Source: Armatimonadota bacterium (GTDB taxonomy: Bacteria > Armatimonadota > Fimbriimonadia > Fimbriimonadales > Fimbriimonadaceae). Taken from it: a DNA stretch of 64,000 bases. Of the stretch, positions 52,899 to 62,851 are shown piece by piece. The stretch lies in contig JACRPN010000005.1 in assembly GCA_016223145.1 (NCBI GenBank), positions 213,819 to 277,818 on the forward strand, in the 5' to 3' direction. Each line of letters begins with the position of its first letter. The first letter of the stretch is position 1. The notes under the pieces were generated by a model that was not told the origin of the DNA, searched no databases, and was given only the letters and a program-made list of their open reading frames with translations. Made by a program: the position numbers and the translations under genes.

Positions 52899-53996
52899 TC
52901 ACCGATCAAACAAGAAGCCTGAATCGTGAAGCTTGTTCTCTTTGCCGTCGTTGACGGCGAAGCGCCCGCCGGCCACGATCCGCGCCGCACCAAACGCCCC
53001 GTCCTTCCTAAGGGCGTAGAAGTTCAGGTCGAAGTTGGGGCGCCCGGGCCGGGTCAGCAGGCGAGGAGACTTGGTTTGGTCGCACACCCGCTTCAGCACA
53101 TCCAGGCACGCCTCCATCGGCGTCATGCCGTCCTTCATGTTCTCGACCACCGTCCTTCCACCGGACACAAGGATGTTCGCTTCTCCACGGCCCGTCGAGC
53201 CCGCAGCGCCCACTTCGCCGTCCACATAGAGCCCCGCGCCGATGATGGGCGAGTCGCCGATACGCCCCGGAAGCTTCCATGCCAGGCCACTGGTGGTCGT
53301 GCATCCCCCGAGCTCGCCCTTGTCGTTCAGGCACAGGCAGCTGATGGTGCCCGTGGGCCGTTTGCGGCCCGAAAGCGTGCCTGTGTCGTCGATCGCCTGG
53401 ATCGCCGCGCCAAAGTCGGCCTTGATCTCCTCGTCGTCGAGCCAGTCGTCCTCTTTGCTCAGGGTGGTCTTCCAGCGAAGCCAGGCCCTTCTGGCCCGAT
53501 CGGTGAGCATGTTGACCTCTTCGAATCCCATCTGCTTGGCAAAGGCTAGGGCTCCAGCACCAACCAGCATCACGTGGTCGGTGCGCTCCATGACGGCTTT
53601 TGCGACCCGGGAGGGGGTCTTGATGTTCTGGATGGAGGCCACTGAGCCCGCGCGCATGGTCGGACCGTGCATCACGCAAGCGTCGAGTTCGACAATGCCG
53701 AGCTCATTCGGGAGACCACCGTAACCCACGCTCATGTCGTTCGGGTCTTCCTCGACGATCACCACTCCCTCGACCGCCGCCTCGACCGTGTCTCTGCCCT
53801 GCCGCATCAGCGCCACGGCCTTTTCGGTCGCTCGCAGACCGTTCGCGCTGGAAATGGCGATGGGGCCCGGGGCCAGACCTACCCCCGATGGACCCAAGGA
53901 GGAAGGCAAAGCCAGCCCGCGCGAAGCGGCGAGCGCCGCTCCAGAGGCAAGCCCCACGCGCACAAGTTCTCGGCGAGAAAGATCGTTCGAATTCAT
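52899..53996 (-). CDS. Tat-exported asparaginase-2-family (N-terminal nucleophile) hydrolase
   Basis: A 365-residue protein of the plant-type asparaginase/glycosylasparaginase family. It starts MNSNDLSRRELVRVGLASG, a twin-arginine signal. The active Thr follows autocleavage at PTGTISCLCLND, with T of GTIS as the predicted nucleophile and GAGLYVDGEVGAAGSTGRGE as the substrate loop. The family removes asparagine, sometimes GlcNAc-linked, or processes isoaspartyl peptides. The frame to 54203 is open, but ATG 53996 matches the signal. Confidence 0.85.
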   Translation of the reverse strand: MNSNDLSRRELVRVGLASGAALAASRGLALPSSLGPSGVGLAPGPIAISSANGLRATEKAVALMRQGRDTVEAAVEGVVIVEEDPNDMSVGYGGLPNELGIVELDACVMHGPTMRAGSVASIQNIKTPSRVAKAVMERTDHVMLVGAGALAFAKQMGFEEVNMLTDRARRAWLRWKTTLSKEDDWLDDEEIKADFGAAIQAIDDTGTLSGRKRPTGTISCLCLNDKGELGGCTTTSGLAWKLPGRIGDSPIIGAGLYVDGEVGAAGSTGRGEANILVSGGRTVVENMKDGMTPMEACLDVLKRVCDQTKSPRLLTRPGRPNFDLNFYALRKDGAFGAARIVAGGRFAVNDGKENKLHDSGFLFDR

Positions 53997-54181
53997 GTGC
54001 CTTGGGTTCGATGGCCCGCTCGCCGTGTCCTCCCTGAAATGCGCCGGCGAAACTGGGCCGATGGACCCCACTTGTGGAACAACCCTTGCATACGGGGCTC
54101 TTTTCGTCCTAACATGCAGACGTAGGCGTCCCCACGCCCTCGCGCCAAACGAGCGGTCCGCGAGGGACTCCGGAGGATTCC

Positions 54182-56116
54182 ATGTCGACGCAAACCATCG
54201 CAAGATCGAATTCCGAGCCTTCCAGCCTGCAAAACCGGCGCGCCGGTAAGGGGCTGCTGGGCGCCGTCATCGGTGCGGGGCTGGTCGCGGTGCTTGGCTT
54301 CGCGGCCTACAAGACCTTCTTGAGCCGAGCCGGAGAGGCCGCCACGCTCTACATCCCTTCGGACGCCGGAGTGGTGGTCACGGTCGACCTGACCCCCAGC
54401 GATCGCCAGCTAGAGACCTTCGACAAGATACAGAAAGCGATCCACGACAACGGTCTGGACCTCAAGCTGGACGGAATGCTCAAGCGGTTCATGGACAAGG
54501 ACCCCTTGGGCGCGGAGCTCAGGCCGTTCTTTCGGCGCAACTACGCCATCGCGATTTGGCCCGACAAAGATGCTGAGGCCGCGACCGTTTCGCTGTTTGC
54601 CGTCGAAGACCCGGCTTCGGTTCAGGCCGTGCTGGGAAAGCACGTCAAGCCCGACGGCGACGGGATCTTTGCCCTCAAGAGCCCTGCCAACACCTATGCC
54701 GCCGTGATGGAGGACTACCTGGTTGCCGGCAACTCAAAGCAGGCGATTCAGAGAGTCCAAGCGGTCCACGCCGACAAGGGCTCCTCCGTAGCGTCGCTGC
54801 CGGCATTTTTGGAAGCCCGTCAGGCGCTCCCGAAAGACGCAAACGTGATGGTCTTCGTCTCGCCGAAAGAGATCTCCAAGATGGCCAGCAATGCCGAGAT
54901 GTTCGCGGCGCCGATGAGCTCGATCAAAGGCGCGGATTGGATGGCCTACGGGGTGACGATCGAGCCCGACGGAATCGCGGTGGACTACCAGTGCCCCTTT
55001 GACCCCAAGGCGATGGGCGGCCTCTCGGCCCTGGCAAACTCCGCTCCATTCGACCTGAAGGTGCTGGACGCCTTGCCTGATGGCGCCTACGGGTTGATGG
55101 GCGTTTCGCAGACCAGCGGCTATTGGGAACTCGCTGCCGAATCCGCGAAGTCGCAGGGCAAAGACCTCGCAAAGACCTTCGAAGAAGGCGTGAAATCCTT
55201 CGAGAAGACAAGCGGATTGAGCGTCCGAGACGATATTGTTCCGGGACTCAAAGGCGATCAGGTCATCGCCGTGTACCCTGGCAAAACCGGCGAAGGCGCC
55301 GATCTGGACCTGGTGCTGGTCGCCACAACCGCCAACGGCGCGACCCCTGCGGCCCTTGCTGCCAGGTTGCGCGCTCTTGCCGAGCGAGAAAGCCAAAAGA
55401 GCAACAAGCCGATGACGTTCAGCTCGAGCCAGGTCGGCGACGTGACGATTTGGGAAATCGACCCCAAGAGCCGTGACGAGATGGTGCGGGGCCTTAATAG
55501 CGGGTTCGGGTTTCCGCCTGCGATGAGTTCGGGCGCCGCGGTAGGTTCCGATATGCCGGCCGGTCCGGATTCTGGGCCACCGATGATTCAGTCCCGTCCT
55601 TTCCCCTCGGATAGCTCAGGGATGGAGGGCATGGCGGACGCCAAAGGCAAAGACCCCGCGAAGAGTTATGCCGACAAGTCCATCTTGATTGGCGAGTTTG
55701 CCGATAAGGTGGTGGTTTGCACGTCGAGGGCAATCATGATGCAGATGGTTGCCGGCAAGTTCGAACACGGGAGCCTGGGGCAATCGGAGTCGTTTCTAAA
55801 AATGCGCGACCGCATCATCGAGGGCTCGCAGTCGGTGTTCATGGTGGACACCAAGCGGATCATCGATGCGGTCCGGCCGCTGGTGAAGGAGACCATGTCG
55901 GGCGGCCCCGTAAAGGCCGACGACGTCCTGAGCCTGTTTGGCTCGGGCACCTCCGGGATGGTCGGAAGCGGCATCTACGACGGCAAGGTCTGTAAGGGGC
56001 GCTTCTTTATGCCGCTCGATTGGGTGAGCCTGTGCAATCTGGTGGGGCAGGGGATGAAGGGCTTGGACAAAGAGATGGAGGAGCCTCACTTCAACCCCGA
56101 GCCGGCCACGAGGTAG
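54182..56116 (+). CDS. DUF3352-like membrane-anchored protein
   Basis: A 644-residue protein with a strong GGAGG, one N-terminal membrane helix at about 24-46 and a large extracytoplasmic part. Segments such as ATLYIPSDAGVVVTVDLTPS, NYAIAIWPDKDAEAATVSLFAVEDP and EDYLVAGNSKQAIQRVQAV resemble the DUF3352 family of unknown function. It has no catalytic motif and may be structural or lipid-binding. Confidence 0.72.
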   Translation: MSTQTIARSNSEPSSLQNRRAGKGLLGAVIGAGLVAVLGFAAYKTFLSRAGEAATLYIPSDAGVVVTVDLTPSDRQLETFDKIQKAIHDNGLDLKLDGMLKRFMDKDPLGAELRPFFRRNYAIAIWPDKDAEAATVSLFAVEDPASVQAVLGKHVKPDGDGIFALKSPANTYAAVMEDYLVAGNSKQAIQRVQAVHADKGSSVASLPAFLEARQALPKDANVMVFVSPKEISKMASNAEMFAAPMSSIKGADWMAYGVTIEPDGIAVDYQCPFDPKAMGGLSALANSAPFDLKVLDALPDGAYGLMGVSQTSGYWELAAESAKSQGKDLAKTFEEGVKSFEKTSGLSVRDDIVPGLKGDQVIAVYPGKTGEGADLDLVLVATTANGATPAALAARLRALAERESQKSNKPMTFSSSQVGDVTIWEIDPKSRDEMVRGLNSGFGFPPAMSSGAAVGSDMPAGPDSGPPMIQSRPFPSDSSGMEGMADAKGKDPAKSYADKSILIGEFADKVVVCTSRAIMMQMVAGKFEHGSLGQSESFLKMRDRIIEGSQSVFMVDTKRIIDAVRPLVKETMSGGPVKADDVLSLFGSGTSGMVGSGIYDGKVCKGRFFMPLDWVSLCNLVGQGMKGLDKEMEEPHFNPEPATR

Positions 56117-56173
56117 AACGATTGCCGAGAGAAACTCCCGTAACGATTCCCAACGTAGGAACGACCAAACATC

Positions 56174-56953
56174 ATGGGAAGCGTGAGGATTGCCTTCTTC
56201 ACTTGCCTTTTGCTGGCTCCAATGAGCGTCAAGGCCCAAGAGCTCTGGATGTTTGGGAGCCCGAACATCAGCTATGGGGTCTTCAGAACGGTCCCTGAGA
56301 AGAACAACCCGCTCAATACCTTTGAGGAGAAGATCGGCTACATGGAGGTCAAAAAGACGGCCTCATCTTATGGCGGGAAGCCCTGTACGCTCTACTCCAG
56401 CACCGCCAAATACTCCCCCAAACCCATCGGGCGCAACCTCTTGCCCCCCCCAACCACGAGGCGCTACGACATGTGGGTGGCCGACGACGGCACGCCGCTG
56501 CGCATCTACATGCAGCATAACGATCTATTCAAGCAGATCATTACCGACGCCGTCTTCAAGGCGGATGGCATCGAGATGACCATCACCGAAGGTGGCAAGA
56601 GCCGCAAGTCGACCCTCTACCCCTCTGAAGGGCTCAGAGCGTTCCGCAACCCGATTCTCGACCTGATGGCCAACGCCGACAAGGACCGAACATGGGTCAA
56701 TTTCAGTTGCCTTGAAGCCGCCACGGCAGGCATCGTCAAGTATAAAGCGATCGTTACAGGCAAGTTCAGCGGGGAAATCGCCGGCAACAAGTTTGAAGGT
56801 CGGATGATCGAAATCGACGGCGCCGGACCTAATGATCGCTACACCTTCTATGTTTCCAAAGAAGGACAGCTGCTGCAGGTGGACATCGCCGACGACCTCA
56901 AGGTCCACGCGCAGGCGTTCCCGGCCATCATCCGAAAAGGCGGCGGAGGCTAA
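56174..56953 (+). CDS. Hypothetical secreted protein
   Basis: A 259-residue exported protein (signal RIAFFTCLLLAPMSVKA). The beta-rich body includes ISYGVFRTVPEKNNPLNTFEEKIG, YDMWVADDGTPLRIYMQHND and AIVTGKFSGEIAGNKFEGRMIEIDGAG. No family recognised. It follows the DUF3352-like gene by 57 nt and may be co-transcribed. Confidence 0.65.
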   Translation: MGSVRIAFFTCLLLAPMSVKAQELWMFGSPNISYGVFRTVPEKNNPLNTFEEKIGYMEVKKTASSYGGKPCTLYSSTAKYSPKPIGRNLLPPPTTRRYDMWVADDGTPLRIYMQHNDLFKQIITDAVFKADGIEMTITEGGKSRKSTLYPSEGLRAFRNPILDLMANADKDRTWVNFSCLEAATAGIVKYKAIVTGKFSGEIAGNKFEGRMIEIDGAGPNDRYTFYVSKEGQLLQVDIADDLKVHAQAFPAIIRKGGGG

Positions 56954-57043
56954 GGGAGCTCCACCTAGTGAATGGTGGACGGCTCCCCATCCGACATCCG
57001 CTCCAGATAGATTCCTCGGGGGAATCGGAATGGCAGTTTCCGC

Positions 57044-58270
<1,227 letters not shown>

Positions 58271-58288
58271 TCGAGAAATCGGTTCGGA

Positions 58289-58546
58289 TTACGCTTCGGC
58301 CGGATATACGCTGATTCGGCGTTTAGCCTTCGGCCCTTCGAACTTCACGTGGCCATCGATGACCGAGTAAATCGTGTGGTCGTTGCCAATCCCCACGTTC
58401 ACGCCGGGATGAAACTGCGTTCCGCGCTGCCGGACGATGATGCTGCCGGGCTTGACGATCTCGCCGCCGTACTTCTTGACGCCGAGGCGCTGCGACGTGG
58501 AGTCGCGGCCGTTTCGAGTTGAACCTTGTCCCTTTTTGTGTGCCAT
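58289..58546 (-). CDS. rpmA: 50S ribosomal protein L27
   Basis: An 85-residue L27: [28 protein letters not shown], then [23 protein letters not shown], typical of bacterial L27 without a cleavable N-terminal extension. It lies 3 nt after rplU on the same strand. Confidence 0.97.
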   Translation of the reverse strand: MAHKKGQGSTRNGRDSTSQRLGVKKYGGEIVKPGSIIVRQRGTQFHPGVNVGIGNDHTIYSVIDGHVKFEGPKAKRRISVYPAEA

Positions 58547-58549
58547 GGC

Positions 58550-58867
58550 TTAGCTCCCTGGGATGATCTCCGTGACCGTCAGCACGGTTTCCGGCTGGCG
58601 GTGTCCCCATCGCTTGCGCTCGTTCTTCTTCGCCTTGTAGTTGAAAGCGTTGATCTTGGGACCCTTGCCCTGGCGAACGATCTCCGCCTTGACCTTTGCG
58701 CCCTTCACATAGGGCGAGCCCACGGAGACTTTCGCGCCGTCGGCGACCATCAGCACGTCGGTCAGGTCGACCTTGGCGCCCACTTCGCCATCGAGCTTCT
58801 CCACGATCATCTTGCCGCCCTTTTCGGCGCGGTACTGCTTGCCACCGGTCTTTACGATCGCATACAT
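58550..58867 (-). CDS. rplU: 50S ribosomal protein L21
   Basis: A 105-residue L21: [25 protein letters not shown], the usual start, ending [14 protein letters not shown]. The longer frame to 58903 is not needed. First gene of the rplU-rpmA operon. Confidence 0.97.
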   Translation of the reverse strand: MYAIVKTGGKQYRAEKGGKMIVEKLDGEVGAKVDLTDVLMVADGAKVSVGSPYVKGAKVKAEIVRQGKGPKINAFNYKAKKNERKRWGHRQPETVLTVTEIIPGS

Positions 58868-58990
58868 GAAAAATCCAATCCTTCGACGATTAACGGCTTC
58901 CAAGGGCCGATAGAGGTTAGCCTAACTCAAAATGCCGCACGCGCATCGTCTGGCGCGAATCGAAATATTGGCACATCTTGGCGGGCTCCG

Positions 58991-60967
58991 TCAAGCCGCA
59001 AGTTCGAGATCGGAGACCAGGGCGACGATTTCGGGGTCAAACCTGCCCTCGTCGGCATAGAGGCTTGCTCCGCCCTCGCTGTAGAGGGCCAGCAGCACTG
59101 CGAGCACCCTCCCGAGCAGCGGGATCGAGTCGCCCCTTTGTTTCCCCGGGCCTTCGCCGTCAAAGCGTTCCAACGCGCCAAAAAGCGTGGGCAGCACCAG
59201 CCGGAGTTCCTCCGCAGCCTCAAAGGCCCTGAGCCGAGCGCTGTCTTCTCTCGCGTCGGTGAATGCATCCCAGACGACGGTGGCCGCCCTCAGCACCTGC
59301 CACTGGGTTCGCGACAGGCCCAACGTCCGGCTCAGCGCGATGAGCTGTCGCTCCAGGCCCGAAAGCCGGTCTGCAGCGGTCTTGCGCTGCCGCTTGCTCA
59401 GGAACCGCCAGAAGGCCGACTCGTCCCAATTCCCTTCTTCATCGCCGCCTGCCTGGGTCTCTCTAAAAACAACCCGGTCGCGCCCCTTTCGCTTGGCCTC
59501 GAAAAGCGCCTCATCGGCCGACCGCAGAAGCCCTGCGCCGTCGTGGCCCGACCCGGGAAACACGGCACACCCCAGGCTCACGGTGACCCTTCGCGCGCGG
59601 CCGGTCTTCGACTGAATGGAGATGTTCGACACGCGCTTTCGGATGCGTTCGGCGATCATGAGCGTCGTATCCCTTCCCGCATTGCAGAGCACCGCAGCGA
59701 ACTCCTCGCCGCCGTACCGCGCCGCCAGGTCGTAGGGCCGGACCGTGTCGCGGATGGTCTCGGCAACCCGTTTCAGGACGGAGTCCCCGGTGTCGTGGCC
59801 CTCTTCCTCGTTGAAGCTTCGGAAGAAGTCCACGTCGATCATGATCACTCCAAGTTCCTGACTGGAGCGCTCGGCCTCGGAGAGCCGCGACCTTAAAAAG
59901 TCTTGCAGCGACCGATGGTTGGAGATTCCCGTGAGCGGGTCGTGGCTGGCGAGCCTTTCAAAGCTCTCAAAGAGGTTCGCCCCGTAGAGCGCGAGCGCCA
60001 GATGCTCAGCAACGGTCTGGAAGAAGGACTGCGCCCCCTCAAACAGCCGATCGCCTTCCCTCCCGATGAGTTCCAGCACCCCCAAGAGCTGCCCGCCGGC
60101 CACGAGCGGGAACACGCTCACCCCGCCGGGCTTGAGATAGCAGAACTTGGCTTCGAGGTCCTGGGCCATCAGGCTCTCCTGCACCCCCACGAAGTGGCCC
60201 GACGTCAAGCTCTGGGCGGCAAGCTCTGCCAAGCAGGTGGGGGATGCCTTCAGGCTGAGCCGCTCGATGAGCGCCGTTCCTTGCCGATTCACGCCGCTGC
60301 TCGCGGTGAGCCTGAGCCCCTCCTGCTCGGAGTCCAGGGTCCAGAGGAGCACCGCGCCAAGTTCCCAAGTGGATCCGAGCTCGTGCAGCGCCGCCACGCA
60401 GAGGTCCTTTGCGGGCGAATTGGTGGTGAGGATTCGGCCGAGCCGCCGAAAAGTGGCCGACTCGCGCAAGAGCAGTTCGCCGCGGTCCTTTGCCTGCTTT
60501 TCCTCAGTGGCGTTGGTGATCAGTACAAGCGTGCCTTGGCAGCTTTCGGAGCGGAGCGGGACTGTGTGCAGCCTATAGCGATCGATTAGGGCTGAACTCG
60601 GTTCACCCTCCGCGCTGGCCCGCAGGAGCTGTGCCCATTCTGCCGCTCGGCCGTTTCTGGAGAGGCCTAGGAAGCGAACCCTCTTGGCAAGGCCCCAGAG
60701 CTTAACGGCCTTGCCGTCGGAGTCCAGAAAGGCGATTCCGAGCGACTCAGGGTCGCCTCGATCCAGCAGCCAGGGCTCAGCCAGATCGAGGACCACCTCG
60801 GAGCCATCGGCCAAGGTCAAGACGAACGGAAAGCCGGAGCATGAGCCCCTGGGATTCGCGGCAACAGTCGGAACTCCGGCGGCGGCAAGAGCGTCGCGGA
60901 GCCCCCATTCAATGCGTTCTTCCGGCAATTCAGGTTCATTATCGGCAAGAATGAGCCTTCGGTTCAC
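58991..60967 (-). CDS. GAF-GGDEF diguanylate cyclase
   Basis: A 658-residue signalling protein. A PAS-like N-terminus (about 20-150) is followed by a GAF domain (about 180-330, ATFRRLGRILTTNSPAKDLCVAALHELGS) and a GGDEF domain whose active GGEEF is at 419-423 (RYGGEEFAAVLC), followed by VSLGCAVFPG. An extra ~150-residue helical C-terminal region of unknown type follows. It makes c-di-GMP. No RxxD inhibitory site was identified with confidence. No signal peptide, so it is cytoplasmic. Confidence 0.9.
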   Translation of the reverse strand: MNRRLILADNEPELPEERIEWGLRDALAAAGVPTVAANPRGSCSGFPFVLTLADGSEVVLDLAEPWLLDRGDPESLGIAFLDSDGKAVKLWGLAKRVRFLGLSRNGRAAEWAQLLRASAEGEPSSALIDRYRLHTVPLRSESCQGTLVLITNATEEKQAKDRGELLLRESATFRRLGRILTTNSPAKDLCVAALHELGSTWELGAVLLWTLDSEQEGLRLTASSGVNRQGTALIERLSLKASPTCLAELAAQSLTSGHFVGVQESLMAQDLEAKFCYLKPGGVSVFPLVAGGQLLGVLELIGREGDRLFEGAQSFFQTVAEHLALALYGANLFESFERLASHDPLTGISNHRSLQDFLRSRLSEAERSSQELGVIMIDVDFFRSFNEEEGHDTGDSVLKRVAETIRDTVRPYDLAARYGGEEFAAVLCNAGRDTTLMIAERIRKRVSNISIQSKTGRARRVTVSLGCAVFPGSGHDGAGLLRSADEALFEAKRKGRDRVVFRETQAGGDEEGNWDESAFWRFLSKRQRKTAADRLSGLERQLIALSRTLGLSRTQWQVLRAATVVWDAFTDAREDSARLRAFEAAEELRLVLPTLFGALERFDGEGPGKQRGDSIPLLGRVLAVLLALYSEGGASLYADEGRFDPEIVALVSDLELAA

Positions 60968-61019
60968 CTGAAAGAGCCAGAACTGATACCAGAAATCCGC
61001 GTCTATGATCTGAGAGGTT

Positions 61020-62777
61020 GTGTCGTTGAGAATGCCGTCTTCCCTGCTTAAGTCTGTCCTTGCCGCTTTGGTGGCCCTGTCGATTGCCGCCTGTGGAGGG
61101 GGAGGGGGGACGGCAAAATCCCTGGTCTATGAGACCGATTGGACCAACCGAGGGCGCGGAGTCACGGGCCTCTCGCAGTCCATCGAGGTCTTTGATTCCC
61201 AAGGCCGGCGGACAGACTCGCTGATCGTCAACCAGGACACCGAAGGCATTCAGACCGTTCGTTTGGCCCTTTCCGGTTCGGGCCCCTACCACGTTCACGT
61301 AGACCTCTACTCCCAGCGGGACAATCAAGGCACGAAGACCGGCGAGATCGACGCGCTCGTTACCGGTGGAAGCTTCAAGTCTCAGGTCGGCATCAACGTT
61401 GCCAGCGTTTTTGTGACCCCCCAGAACACGGCTTTCCAGGTTCAGCACAGCAAGCAGTTCTACGCGACAGGCTACGGCGTTGCCGCAAAAGCCGTGTTCG
61501 TCGAGCCGGGCAGCTTCGAATGGTCGGTGCTCGGAAGCAGCGCCACCATCAGCGAAACGGGTCTAGCTCTGGGCGTCGCCGAGGGCTCCGGGACCGCTCG
61601 GGCAACCTACACGCCCGACAACATCCAGGGGAGCTCGGTGTTCACCGTCGAGCCTTTTGATTCCAAGAGAACCCGCTGGACGGTGTTGGTCTACCTAAAT
61701 GCGGCCAACGACCTCTATTCCTTCAGCGACCTCAACGTAAACCAGATGGAGCAGGTGGCCACCAATCCGCAGGTGCGGTTCGTGGTTCAGTGGAAACAGT
61801 CCAAGAGCCTGTTCAGCGGGTCATCGTTCGATGGCACGCGGCGTTACCTGGTTAGAGCCGACAACACCAGCCAGATCGCCAGCGAACTCATCCAGGACAT
61901 GGGGACCAGCGTCGACATGGGGCAGGCCCAGACACTAACGGACTTCATCGCCTGGGGCAAGACCTATTACCCCGCGGACCGCTATTGCCTGGTCATCTGG
62001 AACCACGGCAACGGCTGGCGGCGCGGCATCCAGGAGCCATCCCGGGCTGTGAGCTACGACGATGAGACCGGAAACTCGATCCAGATCTGGCAGCTCGCAC
62101 AGGCGCTCGGCAACAACACCTTCGATATCGTGGCGTGGGATGCGAGCCTGATGCAGATGCTCGAAGTCGCCTATGAGATTCAGGACAAGGCGCTGTATGT
62201 GGTGGGCGGCGAGGAGAGTCCCCCCGGTGAGGGCTATCCCTACGATCTGATCTTCAAGAAGTTCAGGGACCAGGACACGGACACCACCAGGAACCTTACG
62301 AAGGCGTTCGTGGACGGCATGCTGGCTGTGCCGGGGTATGCGAGCCGCAAGATCACGCAGAGCGTGATCGACACCAGCAAGCTGCCAGCCTTGGGCACGG
62401 CCGTGGATGCCCTGGCGGATGAGCTGATCGCGAACGTGGGCACCATCGGTTCGGCGATCGTCAACGTCCGCACCAGCGCCCAGAGTTACAGCCCGACATC
62501 GAACCGGGTGTATCGCGACCTCGTGCACGTTTGCGATCTGCTGATCTCCCAGGTCTCAGTGACCTCGATCCAGACGGCGGCGGGCAATGTGAAAACGGCG
62601 ATCAACGACGCGCTGGTCTGGGAGGGGCACAACAGCAACTCGCCGAACAGCCACGGGGTGTCGATCGACTTTTCGTCCTCGACCACGTTCAATTTGGGCA
62701 CGACGGCAGTGGACTATGCGCTGATGCGGTTTGCCGCAGATACGTCGTGGAACGAGTGGCTGCAGATTGCACCCTGA
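61020..62777 (+). CDS. Clostripain-family (C11) lipoprotein with Ser at the catalytic Cys position
   Basis: A 585-residue lipoprotein with lipobox ...SIAAC (C25). The C-terminal two thirds match the clostripain fold: TRWTVLVYLNAANDLYSFSDLNVNQMEQV, H329 in WNHGNGW, and then WDASLMQMLEVAYEI. In active members this last motif is DACLM; here S376 replaces the nucleophilic Cys. It may be an inactive receptor-like relative or a Ser variant. Starts at GTG 61020; ATG 61032 is possible. Confidence 0.85.
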   Translation: MSLRMPSSLLKSVLAALVALSIAACGGGGGTAKSLVYETDWTNRGRGVTGLSQSIEVFDSQGRRTDSLIVNQDTEGIQTVRLALSGSGPYHVHVDLYSQRDNQGTKTGEIDALVTGGSFKSQVGINVASVFVTPQNTAFQVQHSKQFYATGYGVAAKAVFVEPGSFEWSVLGSSATISETGLALGVAEGSGTARATYTPDNIQGSSVFTVEPFDSKRTRWTVLVYLNAANDLYSFSDLNVNQMEQVATNPQVRFVVQWKQSKSLFSGSSFDGTRRYLVRADNTSQIASELIQDMGTSVDMGQAQTLTDFIAWGKTYYPADRYCLVIWNHGNGWRRGIQEPSRAVSYDDETGNSIQIWQLAQALGNNTFDIVAWDASLMQMLEVAYEIQDKALYVVGGEESPPGEGYPYDLIFKKFRDQDTDTTRNLTKAFVDGMLAVPGYASRKITQSVIDTSKLPALGTAVDALADELIANVGTIGSAIVNVRTSAQSYSPTSNRVYRDLVHVCDLLISQVSVTSIQTAAGNVKTAINDALVWEGHNSNSPNSHGVSIDFSSSTTFNLGTTAVDYALMRFAADTSWNEWLQIAP

Positions 62778-62797
62778 CCCTTGCGACCCCAAAAAAG

Positions 62798-62832
62798 GAG
62801 CCCGCCGACCCGGTCACCGGGTCGGCGGGCTC
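62798..62832. terminator. Bidirectional terminator between convergent genes
   Basis: A near-perfect hairpin GAGCCCGCCGACCC, short loop, GGGTCGGCGGGCTC. On the minus strand it is followed by TTTTTT, the classic form, so it mainly serves the VIT/VWA gene. Confidence 0.9.
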
Positions 62833-62851
62833 TGGTTTGGAGTGTTGTCCC

